Assembly (NCBI RefSeq): GCF_004027225.2 | Contig: NC_044291.2 | Location: 9,904,707-9,968,706, forward strand | DNA from: Strigops habroptila | Taxonomy: Eukaryota > Chordata > Aves > Psittaciformes > Psittacidae | Length of the DNA: 64,000 bases | Direction of reading: 5' to 3' | Shown here: positions 1 through 11,700 of the stretch, in pieces | Position numbering within the stretch: the stretch's first letter is position 1 | How the letters are laid out: each line of letters begins with the position of its first letter | Notes under the pieces: generated by a model | What the model saw: only the letters and a program-made list of their open reading frames with translations | Database searches by the model: none | Told to the model about the DNA's origin: nothing | Program-made: the position numbers and the translations under genes

Positions 1-243
1 TCCTCCAGTTCCAACCCCTGCCACAGGCAGGGACACCTTCCACTAGAGCAGGTTGCTCCAAGCCCCTGTGTCCAACCTGGCCTTGAACACTGCCAGGGAT
101 GGGGCAGCCACAGCTTCTCTGGGCACCCTGTGCCAGCGCCTCAGCACCCTCACAGGGAAGAGCTTCTGCCTCAGAGCTCATCTCAATCTCCCCTCTGGCA
201 GGTTAAAGCCATTCTCATTGTCCTGTCAGCACATGCCCCTGTA
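1..243 (-). mobile_element. CR1 3' fragment (young subfamily), cut by the window edge
   Basis: Reads antisense on the given strand from ccagttccaacccctgccac to the gttaaagccattctc segment. The element's 3' tail lies left of position 1. It carries the gccagcgcctcag variant. Confidence 0.9.
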
Positions 244-1266
244 ATAGGGCTTCTGCCCTGACCCCCAGCTCTCCTGGCCAGTACCTGCCAAGCAGACGGC
301 AGTGGCTCTGCTCCCTGCTGCTGCACATGCGGATGCTGGAGCAGGAACAAGCTGTGCCTTTGGAGCACACATATTTTCTGGTTCTTCTAGCAGAGGAACA
401 GCAGGCCAGGCCATATGGCAATTTCTCTCTGGCTACTTAGCAAGTGATGCATTAACTGTGCTGGCCAAAACATGCAGCACAGGGAAGGTACCTGGTGCTT
501 GCTGGTCCCCCTGCCACCGCCTGTAGCAATATCGTCTTCCTGCTGCCTAAAATCAGCCCTCTCTCTCCCATAGGGAAGGTGAGTTTCTCCAAAGATGCTG
601 AGTGATGCCAGTGTCGATGATGCACAGCTCAGGTCCAGGCAGAGAGCAGGAAAGCAGCAGGTTTGTGTTTCCACTTTCTGAGGGAGAAACAGGCAGCCCT
701 GTGCCCGCACTGTGCCACAGGACAGCGGCTCCCCAGGCACAGGAAGAACCATCACTCACTGCTGCCCTGACAGCAGCACCCTGCTCCCCCCTGCCCTCCT
801 CATCCACTTTTGCAACCCAGAAAATCGAATATTGGATGTAGAAGCAAGAAGGTCTGAGCTCTTTCAGCTTGCAAGAGGCTGTATCAGAGATGTCAGATGG
901 GAAGCATGAGTTTCAGCTGTGCCAGGGCACTTCAGGCAATGCTCAGCCATTGCAGCTTCAGTGTGAGGACTCCAACTCAGCCTTGGCTGGATTAGGCTAA
1001 CACACAGGATTACAAACTGTAGCAAATGAGCAGAAATGCATACGTTTGCTTGTGCCATCCCTGCAGCAGGCACAGGGGCCTCAGAGGGAGCCAGAAGAGC
1101 GACCTGCCAGCAAGCACAGCCAGACCTGCCAGGGAAAGGCTCAGTGTTCAGCTCAGCTTAGTTTTGCTCAAACAAGAGCTCTCCTGCTCCCGAGCAGAGC
1201 TGGTGCCCAGCAGCGAGGGAGCACAGTCCCCAGCTGGTTCCAAGCTCCCATTCAAAGCAGGAACCT

Positions 1267-1832
1267 AGAATCCCAGAATCGTGAGGGTTGAAGGGACCTC
1301 TGGAGATCATCCAGTCTAACCCCATGCCAAGGCAGGGCCACCCAGAGCAGGTCACACAGGAACGTGTCCATGGTGGGTTTGGGATGGCTCCAGAAAAGGA
1401 TACTCCACAACCCCCCTGGGCAGCCTGTGCCAGGGCTCTGACACCCTCAACAGAAAGAAGTTCTTCCTCATGTTGAGGTGACACTTGTTGTGTTTTAGTT
1501 CATGGCCATTGCTCCTTGTCCTGTTGCTGGGCACCATTGGAAAGAGTCTGGCACCATCCTCCTGGCACCTGCCTTTGAGCTACTGATCTGCATTGATGGG
1601 ATCCCCTCTCAGGCTGCTCTTCTCCAGACTGACCAGGCCCAGCTCCTCCAGTCTCTCCTCATCAGAGAGATGCTCCAGACCCCTGAGCATCCTTGCGGCC
1701 TCCATCAGACCCTCTCCAGCAGCTCCTTGTCTGTCTTGTGCTGAGGAGCCCAGCACTGGGCACAGTGCTCCAGATGTGGCCTCACGAGGGTCAGTAGAGG
1801 GGGAGGAATCACCTCCCTCGACCTGCTGCCAC
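1267..1832 (-). mobile_element. CR1 3' fragment, older diverged subfamily
   Basis: Begins with gaatcccagaatcgtgaggg, the reversed CR1 tail, and runs through cctcatcagagagatgctcc to tcagtagagggggaggaatc. It is much more diverged than the young copies and lacks their diagnostic bases. Confidence 0.85.
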
Positions 1833-3092
1833 ACTCCCCCCCATGCACCCCAGGGTACTCTTGGCCCTACTACTCACTCACACAGGATTTGCATTCACAC
1901 CAACACACAGTAGGAACAACCTCCAGTGCTCCAGTATGGTTAACGCAGCAGAGACAAACCTTTCTAACACAGGAGGTGCAGCGAGAGGAAGAAAACACCC
2001 CAGAAAGCCCAGCACTGAGACTGGGGCTCCACTGCTCAGAAATCCCTGTGCCAGCAGGTTCCAAGGACATTTTCAGTGAATTAGCAGGATCTGGCAGTAC
2101 AGCAACGCTGCAAAAATCCTCCAAGGATTAACACTGATCTATTCAGGCAAGAAATCGGGAAGTGCTGAGGAAGCTGCTGCAACCCAAGGCAACTGCAGCT
2201 CCTTCCACATGGTTTTCCTGGGCTGAACCTATAGTTACTGCTCCTGAACCCAGCAGCAGTGTGGCCAGGAGCTGGCACCAGCACATCCTTAACAGCTCAC
2301 CAGTGTCCACAGGCACCCTCCAGCACTCACCATGTGCTGGGGAGCACAGAACAACAGACCAAAGTCTCCCAGTGCCTGCTCTGTGGCCACTGAGCTCTTG
2401 CAGTTCAGTTGCCAGCCGGGATCCTCACCCTGTGCCAACTGTTGGCTGTGAAGGTGTTGTGCCAGGCCAGCAGAGAACCACCCCAGAGAAGAGGTGATGC
2501 ACATCTGCCCCTCCTTAGCTCTTTGTGCAAGAAATGTGTGTGTGGAGCAGCCAGGAACTCCCTGCAGTGCCTTCCCAGTGAGGAACAAGCTGCCAGAAGT
2601 CAGGTCAGCTGGGAATTCCAGCCAGCTCCCTGCATGGGTCAGCTCAGGTACAAGCAGGATTTAAAGGGAATGAAAACCAGCAAAAATCTACCTTTGCGTG
2701 CACAACCCATCCACAGGGCAGGAGCTGTGTGTGCAGAGATACAAGGTGTACAAGGAAAACAGCCTGTATGGGTACCAGCACTCGATGGACCTGCTCCTCT
2801 CTGCCTGAATAAGGCTGGAGCTGCAGTAGGGGAGGGGAGAGGAGCAGGAGGGGGGCCCCACACAGCTGAATTACTGCTTTGTATCGGATCAAGAGAAGCA
2901 GCTCTGCCAGAGAGCAGCACAGTGGGCACAAGTGGTGCTATTCTGTACTCACTGCAATTGGTGTACTGTACTGCTGCACTGCTGACACCTCCAGAAACCA
3001 ACACCCCCCACACGAGCACGGTTCCCCCCACCCCGACTGCATTTCTTTGTAAAAGGAGGACCCAACAAAAACCAGCACCAGGAACAAAGTCA

Positions 3093-3765
3093 GAGACTCA
3101 GAGAATGGTTTGTGTTGGAAGGGACCTTAAAGCTCATCCAGTTCCAACCCCTGCCACAGGCAGGGACACCTTCCACTAGAGCAGGTTGCTCCAGGCCTCT
3201 GTGTCCAACCTGGCCTTGAACACTGCCAGGGATGGGGCAGCCACAGCTTCTCTGGGCACCCTGTGCAGCGCCTCAGCACCCTCACAGGGAAGAGCTTCTG
3301 CCTCAGAGCTCATCTCAATCTCCCCTCTGGCAGGTTAAAGCCATTCCCCTTGGCCTGTCCCTCCAGGCCCTTGTCCAAAGCCCCTCTCCAGGTTTCCTGG
3401 AGCCCCTTTAGGCACTGGAGCTGCTCTAAGGTCTCCCCTTCAGGAGCCTTCTCTTCTCCAGGCTGCCCCAGCCCAGCTCTCTGCCTGGCTCCAGAGCAGA
3501 GCTGCTCCAGCCCTCACAGCATCTTCATGGGCTCCTCTGGACTCACTACAACAGGCCCACATCCTTCTGGGGTGCAAGCACACACTGCTGCCTCATGTTG
3601 AGCTTTTCATCACCCACCACCCCCAAGTCCTCCTCTTCAGGGCTGCTCCATCCAGTCTCCCCCAGCCCGTGTCTGTGCTGGGACTGCCCCGACCCAGGAG
3701 CAGTACCTTGCACTTGGCCTTGCTGAGCTCCAGGAGGTTTGCACTGTTCCACCTCTCCAGCTACC
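3093..3765 (-). mobile_element. CR1 3' fragment (young subfamily), longest in the window
   Basis: Starts agactcagagaatggtttg, a decayed tail, and reaches the ccttgcacttggccttgctg segment near the end of the CR1 second reading frame, about 670 bp. One base is lost in the gtgcagcgcctcag region relative to its sisters. Confidence 0.9.
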
Positions 3766-4800
3766 AAGTGGGAAAAGCAAATCACGCCTCAGCCTCCCCT
3801 CAGGAGGCAAATAACAGCCTCCCCCAAGAGCCACCCATGTGCTGTGTGACCTCCCTTCTGCCTCCAGCTCCTGCTCAGCCCCAGCCAGAGGCTTTCCCAG
3901 AGCACAGACACAGCTCTGCTCAAGCAGGGACAAGCAGGGACATGAGCAGGATCCTCTGCAGCAAACCCACCCATCACCAACCTGCAGATGCTCAGAGCAA
4001 GGCTGAGTCCTCCACACCACAGATGCTGCTCCAAGGTGGGGGATGAGAAGGGAAATTAAGGATGAGGCCAATGCCTTAAATAAGTGCCTTATGTTGCAAA
4101 GCAGGCATCTGGGTTATTTCAGGACCTGCCTCCTTTCTCATACAATGTACACCCCTAAAATACCCCAAAACAGTGTGTAATACAGCAACAGCTGATGCTA
4201 CAGAGGACGACGTGCCCCCTCACTTATTTCAGTGCAGAGGCGTGTGGGTGAAGTACACAGTCATTCCTAGATGCTTAAAGAGCAATCCAAGCCTCCACGG
4301 CTTTGCAAACCTCCTCTCCCCTTCCCTCCTTGTGTCCTCAAAAGCACAGATCACTGATTTTCAGTTACTGCTCAGGATGTGGGAAGGGAAGGAGTGAGGT
4401 GGTTGTTTTCCAGGCTGAGCCTGCCTCCTGCACCATCCCTACATGAGCCACATGTCAGGTCAAGCCAGAGATGTGTTGGCTGCATGGCCCTGGGGACACC
4501 AGGGAACCTCCCTCAACATCAGGTGATGCTATCAGGCTGGATGAGGCCTCTGCAAGAGGGCTGGGGATGGTGCCAGCGGGGAGCCTGGCATCACCCTGCA
4601 TGCCAGGGCACAGCCCTGCTGCCAGCTCCCCCTCCAGCAGGGACATGCTGCTCCCCCTTGATGCACAGGTTCAAAAGGGGAGGTAACAGCATTGTTGTAA
4701 GGGGGAAACAGGAACTGCAGAGTCCTCTGAGGCAGAAGCAAATTTCTCCCCTTCTTCCATTCATTTTCCATTTGTGCTGCTGGGAGGTAACAGTGGGCCA

Positions 4801-5010
4801 AAGCTCTTCCCTGTGAGGGTGCTGAGGCGCTGGCACAGGGTGCCCAGAGAAGCTGTGGCTGCCCCATCCCTGGCAGTGTTCAAGGCCAGGTTGGACACAG
4901 GGGCTTGGAGCAACCTGCTCTAGTGGAAGGTGTCCCTGCCTGTGGCAGGGGGTTGGAACTGGATGAGCTTTAAGGTTCCTTCCAACACAAACCAGGCTGG
5001 GATTCTATCC
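4801..5010 (+). mobile_element. CR1 3' fragment (young subfamily)
   Basis: From agctcttccctgtgagg to the tail gggattctat. It is 5'-truncated at nearly the same internal position as the copy at 47057. Confidence 0.9.
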
Positions 5011-6595
5011 CCTTTTACAGATAAATGCTCTCGCAGGACTGCAGAAAGGCAGCTCCTCCACCTGACACATGTGGCCTCCCATGGTCCTGCCCTCCATTCT
5101 ACCCTTTGCTCTTCAAGGTGTGAGGAGGAAGGGCTGGCACAGCCAGCCCTCACCTGAGGAACAGGCACATAATCACCCCAGGGGGCTTTGCATGGCTTTA
5201 TGCATGTGACACGACTGTCCCATATGCCACCACAGCATTTGTCCACTGAAACCTCTGCTCGTGGTGGTGCTTTTCACTGGTGGCTGTCAGATGCTGGCCA
5301 GGGAAGGAGCCATGGGCTGGCCACGTGCTCCTTCCTCAGAAATGCTTCCGACTCCATTAACTCACCCGGGCTCCTGCCATCACCCATCAGCGAGCTCAGC
5401 ACCCTGTGCCCCAAGAGCCAGGAGTGTTTCCTCACCTGCCTGCCTCAGCTTCCCCTCCCCACCAGGTGTCAGACCTGCAGGGAGGCACCCCAGGGAGCAC
5501 CCATGAGCACAGGGTGCGGGTCCCCAGAGGCAGCTGCCCCTCAAACAGCTTCTCTGGCAGACACTGGAACAGCTCGTTCCTGTGGAATGCTCTTGGCTGG
5601 AGTCACAGGGAATGGGACAGCTCTGAGCACAGCAGGCACCAAGGCACGGTCCATCTGTCCGAAGCTGCTTCACACTGGTCAGGAAAGGCCAGAGCAGCTG
5701 AGAGCTATTCCACAGGGAGCTGTGGCCGAGCCAGTGCTGAGGCCCTGCCTGCACCAGGCCATTGCACGACTCCCACAGCAAACCCCTGCCCTGCTGTTGC
5801 TGTGCCGAGCCAGGCGCCACACTGCCAGCAGCCCCCTTGGGGGAGGCAGACAGACAGGCAGAGCCAGGCACGTGTGGAGGCACAGACATGGAGAAGCAGC
5901 CTGGCTTCCCTGCTGCTCCGCCAGCCCAGACACGCATCAGTGTCAGGCCAGGCTGTGACAGCAGTTATCTCACTCCCCATGCTACAGGCTGGGGCAGTGC
6001 CAGCCCCAGGGCTCTTGTTTCCACATCCACACAGCCCAGTGTAACTGCAAGGGACAGCTTCAAACCCATCTCTGCTGCAGGACTCGGGTCCAAAGGCAGA
6101 TCCACGCTGCCCCCTCCCATGTACATCCCACCGCTCGCTCTGCTGTGTCCTCGCAGGGAACAGCCATCCTGCCTGAAGACAGATATGGGACAAGCACTGC
6201 AAGTCCAGGACAGTAACTCCTGGGCTTGTACCAGTTGCACAAAGAGCAAATGCTCCACAAGCACTGTCCTTGGCTACAATCCCACGCACAGACATGCCCA
6301 CCCTGTCCATAGCTGCATCCCTGCAGCTGGGAGCCAGAGGCTGGCACATCCCAGTTGCTGTGTCCACTTTGACACAGAAAGCAGAAGAGCACACAGAGGT
6401 CAGTGACCAGGTACCTGGCACACTGCCCCCGACTGATTGCTGGTAGCTGGGACCAGGCTTTTCCCCATAATTGCACTGTAGCTTTGCAACACTGGACAGT
6501 AACCACAGGACAACACACCTCAGCTTTCTAGCACAGTCCTAAAGAACACACTTTCCCTTCAATTCACTACATTTCTGATAAGTCATATAATACCT

Positions 6596-6895
6596 TAGAA
6601 TAATAGAATGGTTTGGGTAGGAAGGAACTCCAAAGCTCCTCCAGTCCCAACCCCCTGCCACGGGCAGGGACACCTTCCACTAGAGCAGGTTGCTCCAAGC
6701 CCCTGTGTCCAACCTGGCCTTGAACACTGCCAGGGATGGGGCAGCCACAGCTTCTCTGGGAAAAGTCTGTGCCAGCGCCTCAGCACCCTCACAGGGAAGA
6801 GCTTCTGCCTCAGAGCTCATCTCACTCTCCCCTCTGGCAGGTTAAAGCCATTCCCCTTGGCCTGTCCCTACATGTCCTTACAAGTCCTGCACTAC
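6596..6895 (-). mobile_element. CR1 3' fragment (young subfamily)
   Basis: Opens with tagaataatagaatggtttg and ends near ccctacatgtccttacaag. It contains a small lesion where gggcaccctgtgcc is replaced by ggaaaagtctgtgcc. Confidence 0.9.
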
Positions 6896-8630
6896 CATTT
6901 CTCTCCTCACTGGCCTGGAGCTGCGGTAGCTCTGGAAGCCCTCAGCCAGCCCGGTCTGTCCCATCACAGAGCTGGGCAGCTCCAGGAGCAGCTCCAGCAC
7001 AGAACCCAGCCCTGCCCTGGGCACCCATTCAAGTCTCAGGCTGGCAGAGTCTGTAACACTGGCAGTTCACAGATAGCAGCACTGCACCAGGCGACACATA
7101 AAGCCTCAGGCCAGAAATTAACAGCTAAAAGCCCAGGGCTGTCCATGAACTGCAATACCAGCTGGGAATACCAGATTTTGGCTGTCTTTGGAATTCAAAG
7201 GGGACACTTCAGAGCCATGAAAGGGTGTAGCCATTTTCCTTGCATCCTTCCACACTGGCCCTAGTTGTCAAAGGGATGGCTCCCAAGGGCCACTTCACAA
7301 GAACTGACTATCAAACTCTCCCAGGGGCTGCACAACCAACGAAGAGCACACCCACCCTTCCCACTCCTACCTCCTGCTTGGCTTTCGCCACTGCTCAGCT
7401 TTACCAGCACAGAACCAACCACAGCACCACAGCTCTCCCTCGAATCATTAAATATTAGAAATGTAAGTTGGAAGGTGGATTTTTCAGTGCAGTGGCAGGT
7501 TTAAACCTCTCCAGAAGACCACAATCATTTGCAGCCTCCAGCTCCCACCTCAGCTCAGTGGCCTGCAGCACCGTATATCCTCTGGGATTTTGCGCCCCTG
7601 ACATTCACAGCTGGGCTCTCTGCCTGTGCTCAGCACCACATCCAAACCTGGGCAGGAACGTTTCTCACTGCCCTCCCCGGCAGTTCACCTCCAACTGCAG
7701 CCCCTGGGCTACGAGCCAGGCACAGGGCTGTCTCCCTTCTCCAGGCCTGAGAGCAAGCAGTGCTCTTGCCAGTTGCTATGAGGATGAGGTCAGTCTCCCC
7801 ACAATGCTACAGCTCTGCTTGGAAAACTGCTGAGGTAGCAGAAACTGCCACTTCAGGTTTACCCATTTCCTGTTATGAGATAAAACAGCATTGGAGGGCT
7901 GAGCTCCTGCCACCCCGGGCTTTTGCCATGTTTCAGTTACTGCTACAGCCGCTGCCTTCGGCAGGTGAACACTGGCACGTCTTGATTTCAACAGGAGCCA
8001 GAGCACAGCATGAATTATTTGTGGTGAGCTGACCTATTTACCAGCAGAAAGGCAGCATTCATTCCAGCCCAGAGCCCCCAGAGGCTGCTGGTGTCACTTT
8101 ACCCCAGAGGATAACACAACCCCATTGCTATCTCTGGGCATCTCGCCTCATGGGGGTGCGGTGGTAACTTGCCCTAGGCTGTTCCTGCCATGTCTCTTGG
8201 ATGACAAGCAACACCTCCACATCCCTTTCAGTGCAAACTACTCCTGGCCTGCAAGTGGGTTCTGCTGACCAGCTTTGATCAGTATTTTGTGACCACCATA
8301 GCCAACATACATAGGAAGCAGAGTGAGCCCACGAGGCCTTGAAACAGCAGAGAAGTCACTGCTGGCAGCTCCATTTCAGGCAGAGCAGGGCAAGAGCATG
8401 CGAGCAGTGTCTGCAGGGTGGCTGCCAAGCTCTGCAGCTATTCACGATGCTTCTCTGCACAGCTCCTTCTAAGCTATTCTGATCTCTAATACTGGCTCCC
8501 ATCCTCTGTGCGCAGGCCAAGGCAGCCTGTGAAGGAGTATTGCACACCGCGAAGATGATGAAGTCTGGCAACACATTTCTGTTGAGCATTTCAGAACCAC
8601 AGATCTCTACCACGTCTTTGTGGACCTTAC

Positions 8631-8741
8631 CTTTGTCTGCCAGAGACAGCGTGCTGTTAAAGTACTGCTCCTCCACAGTCCATGCTGTGTCATTGATCTT
8701 GTTAGATACCCCACAGGATCCAACACAGCTCACCTTGATGG
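8631..8741 (-). CDS. ARRDC1: ARRDC1 coding exon 2
   Basis: The acceptor TCTCCACAG lies just before CC ATC AAG, completing the split alanine codon begun in exon 1 (G|CC). The exon reads AIKVSCVGSCGVSNKINDT and then AWTVEEQYFNSTLSLADK. It ends AAA G before the donor GTAAGG at 8630. Its 111 nt keep phase 1 for the next exon, which would begin with the rest of a glycine codon. The reading frame runs past the donor into intronic sequence until a stop near 8356, and that part is not coding. Confidence 0.9.
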
Positions 8742-11700
8742 CTGTGGAGAGAAAGCACACACGTAAGCTCTGGGAGAAAGCAAAACCTCAGGTTCAGATT
8801 TGCTTCAGGCACTTGTGCAGGAGCAGCGCCTCATGAAACACACACAGGGTAGAAAAATGGAGCAAAGGAATCTGGTCATGTTTTCATTTCAGAAGCATGT
8901 CTTCCCCTTACTCTTCACACAATTGCACAGTCCCTGCTACCCCAGTGCTATTCCCAGATGTTATCACCTTCGAACTCCTGGCCCCCTTGCACTGTGAAAC
9001 CTTTACCAGCAGTGACTCCAGCTCAACTAGAGATAACCCTCTCTCTAGCTTGCTCCCAGATGAAGCAATATCCCCTCCCAACATGCACATCAGCCTCAGC
9101 ACTCAGGCTGACAGCAGAGACCTTTGTGGCCACTGCAAGTGGCTTCTTCCTCCTGTTAGAGACCCAGGGCTTACAGCAAAGCCACACAGCAAGGTCTGGA
9201 AGCACCCGAGATGCCATCTGACCCTCCCAAAGCAAGGAGGGTAAATCTGAGCTATGTTTGTGCCTTTCCTTGGGAAAGCCACCCCAGAGCCCAACCTGCA
9301 CAACGGCTTTCAGAAGAGGTACCCACAAGACGTTTTCAGTTAGTCTTGGCCAATTCACAACAGGTTGAAATCAAGCTCTGATGTCGACACTGGACCACAG
9401 AGACAAACGTCATGGACTGGCCTTGTTTCACAGCACATGACCTGCAGTGCTGCTCCATGCAGGGAGGATGCAGACAGACCTACCACAGCACAAACCGGGC
9501 CTTCAGCATTGTCCCGGCTGAACATGTCCTGTCCTGATTGTCACCAGGTTTTGCAGCAGCTTTAATGGATCCCACAGAACTCCCTCACTGGATTTGCTGT
9601 GTGACTACTTCTGCTGGCAGGAACCACCAGACAGACTCTCTTCCCATTTCACCCATCTGCTCCCCTCTATACAAGCCATGTCTCACAGGAAGCATCTCCC
9701 TGGGAGGCAGGAGGCCAATTCACGTTGGCTTCAGAGCTCTCCCCTTCCCCAAGCCTCCTCAGCCACCAAGGGCTGTGTGATGCTGCACACAACCACCTCA
9801 AATGCCCTCTAGAGCTCCTGCCTGGCTCGTGCCACCTTGTCCTCCACACTGACTCAGGACAGGGTAGAAAGAAACCCAAACCCAAGCCTCTCTGCAGGGG
9901 GAACGTATAGCTCTTCCCCCAGTGCCCTACTGGTGCCTTGGTGCATGCATTCCGGTGAAATGGGCTCCTCAGGGCTTAAAGTCTCTCATCCCACAACAAG
10001 GAACAGCCCTCTCCCCGTCAGATCTCCTGCTGTACCTTCCCAGCCTGATCATGACTTTGAACACCAGAGCCTGTTGCAGTCAAAGTGCTGTTTTATACTC
10101 AAGGGCAATGGATAAACAGCTCCAGATGCCAACTCTCATTAACCACACAGCAACAGAGCAGCAAGGCTGACGCAGCAGCTCACTTGTGCGTGTCTGGGAT
10201 GTGCATTGCCACTTCCAAGGCACTTCCAGGGGAGCATGGCCTCCAACCACGGCACATGTGCTCTGAACAGACACTGGTCCCCTCCTGAAGCAAACCATCA
10301 CCCCAAACCCTCTGCAGGTTTGGAACATCCAACCCTCTCTTTTGCCAGATGGCAGAGCCAAAACCACATAGGGCCTTCAGCATCAGAAGGAGCAGGGAGT
10401 GTACCCACACATTGGTACCACATCTCATGTTTCCACCTCAGATGCACTGCCACATCTCTACATTCACAACAAGCCTGTCCCACTTCGAGTTAGCCCAGAA
10501 CTTGGATGGCTTAAGTCAAATCAAGCCCAGACTCAACAGCTCCACTCCCACATTTTCACACAGGAGCTGAGAGCAAGAAAAACCCAACCAAGAACTGGAG
10601 AACATCCACAGAACATTCACATCCTTCAGGAGCAACAGGCTCCCCCTCAGGCTCCCTTCACCACAGGAGTTTATAGATCACCACCATCTGTTGCAACGCC
10701 CAGATACGGGGATGATGGTCTTGAATTTGAGCTTGCTGCATTGCGGTGCTGAGGCATTCCTGCTCCTGGGAGGCAGGTGGGTGGGAATGTTCAGGCACAT
10801 ACATGTTATGGACCATCTCCCTTCCCACAGCAGGCAGACTCAGTGAGCAAAGGCTCGCTGGGCTTGTAGTGGGACGTGCAGAGCCTACCCTTGGCTGGTG
10901 GTCCCTGCTGCAATCGTGGAACCCCTGTAACCAGCATTAGGGCTACACTTAACTGTGTCTAAAGGTCTCACTGCATCTAGCTAAGGAGTTGTCCATCAGA
11001 GGCACAGGAGCTGTCAGCTCCAGAGCTTCTTAACCACCAGCATCCCAAACTGGTGTGGTCGTAGCCAGCCTGTGCCTATGGAAGAGGAACAGGTCCTGGA
11101 GGGAGGAGAGCTCTGGGGCTCTGGGGCTCCCAGTCCTGCAGCCCTCTCCAGTGACATTCCTGACCATCGCAGATCCCGGGACTGCCATTCCAGACGCATG
11201 AGGACAACCAAAGAGCCAGATAGGAACATCTCAAGATGAAAAGCTTGAAGGCAATTTCACAGCAATGGAGAAACTCTCCCCTGTATGCTCTCCAGAGCTG
11301 CCAGTTTAGTGTTACCAGGCACACCAAGTCACTAGGTGTAGAGCAAGCCTCGGGGCAGTTCAGGTGGCAGAGGATTTGTTATGGAGCATCTTCTCCAATC
11401 TATCTTGGAAACATGAGCTTCCTGCACCTCACTGGGGGAGAAATAGGTTTGACAACAGCTCTGAGCATATGAATTGTCCCATGGCTGAGAGAGAGGCTGT
11501 GGCTGGTTACAGGGATCTGTGTCCCAGCTCATCCCACAGGCTCCTGGAGGAGCCAGCAGACGCCCAGCTGCCCCTGGGGTGGGCAAAGCTGGGGGACAGC
11601 AGATCCAGGGCAGCCCCCCCCCCCATTTCATCCCCACAACCACAGAGCAAGCCCAGCAGGAAAGCCTGACAGCTACAGGGCTTTTGTTCCTCTCAGGTTA

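Larger units (their letters stand above)
1..8630 (-). other. ARRDC1: ARRDC1 intron 2 (partial), noncoding
   Basis: Sequence between exon 2 and the window edge. It holds five CR1 pieces (1-243, 1267-1832, 3093-3765, 4801-5010, 6596-6895). I looked on the minus strand for the next arrestin-fold exon (expected to encode a segment like HSFPFQFLLP) and did not find it. The open frames here, including 256-codon ones at 2409-3179 and 5188-5958, have no recognisable domains and look like chance in GC-rich DNA. Confidence 0.65.

Noticed and set aside
2409-3179. 256-codon plus-strand open frame
   Set aside because: No domain, biased composition, and it runs into a CR1 fragment.
5188-5958. 256-codon plus-strand open frame with overlapping frames in other phases
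   Set aside because: Several frames are open at once in GC-rich sequence, the usual sign of chance; no recognisable motif.
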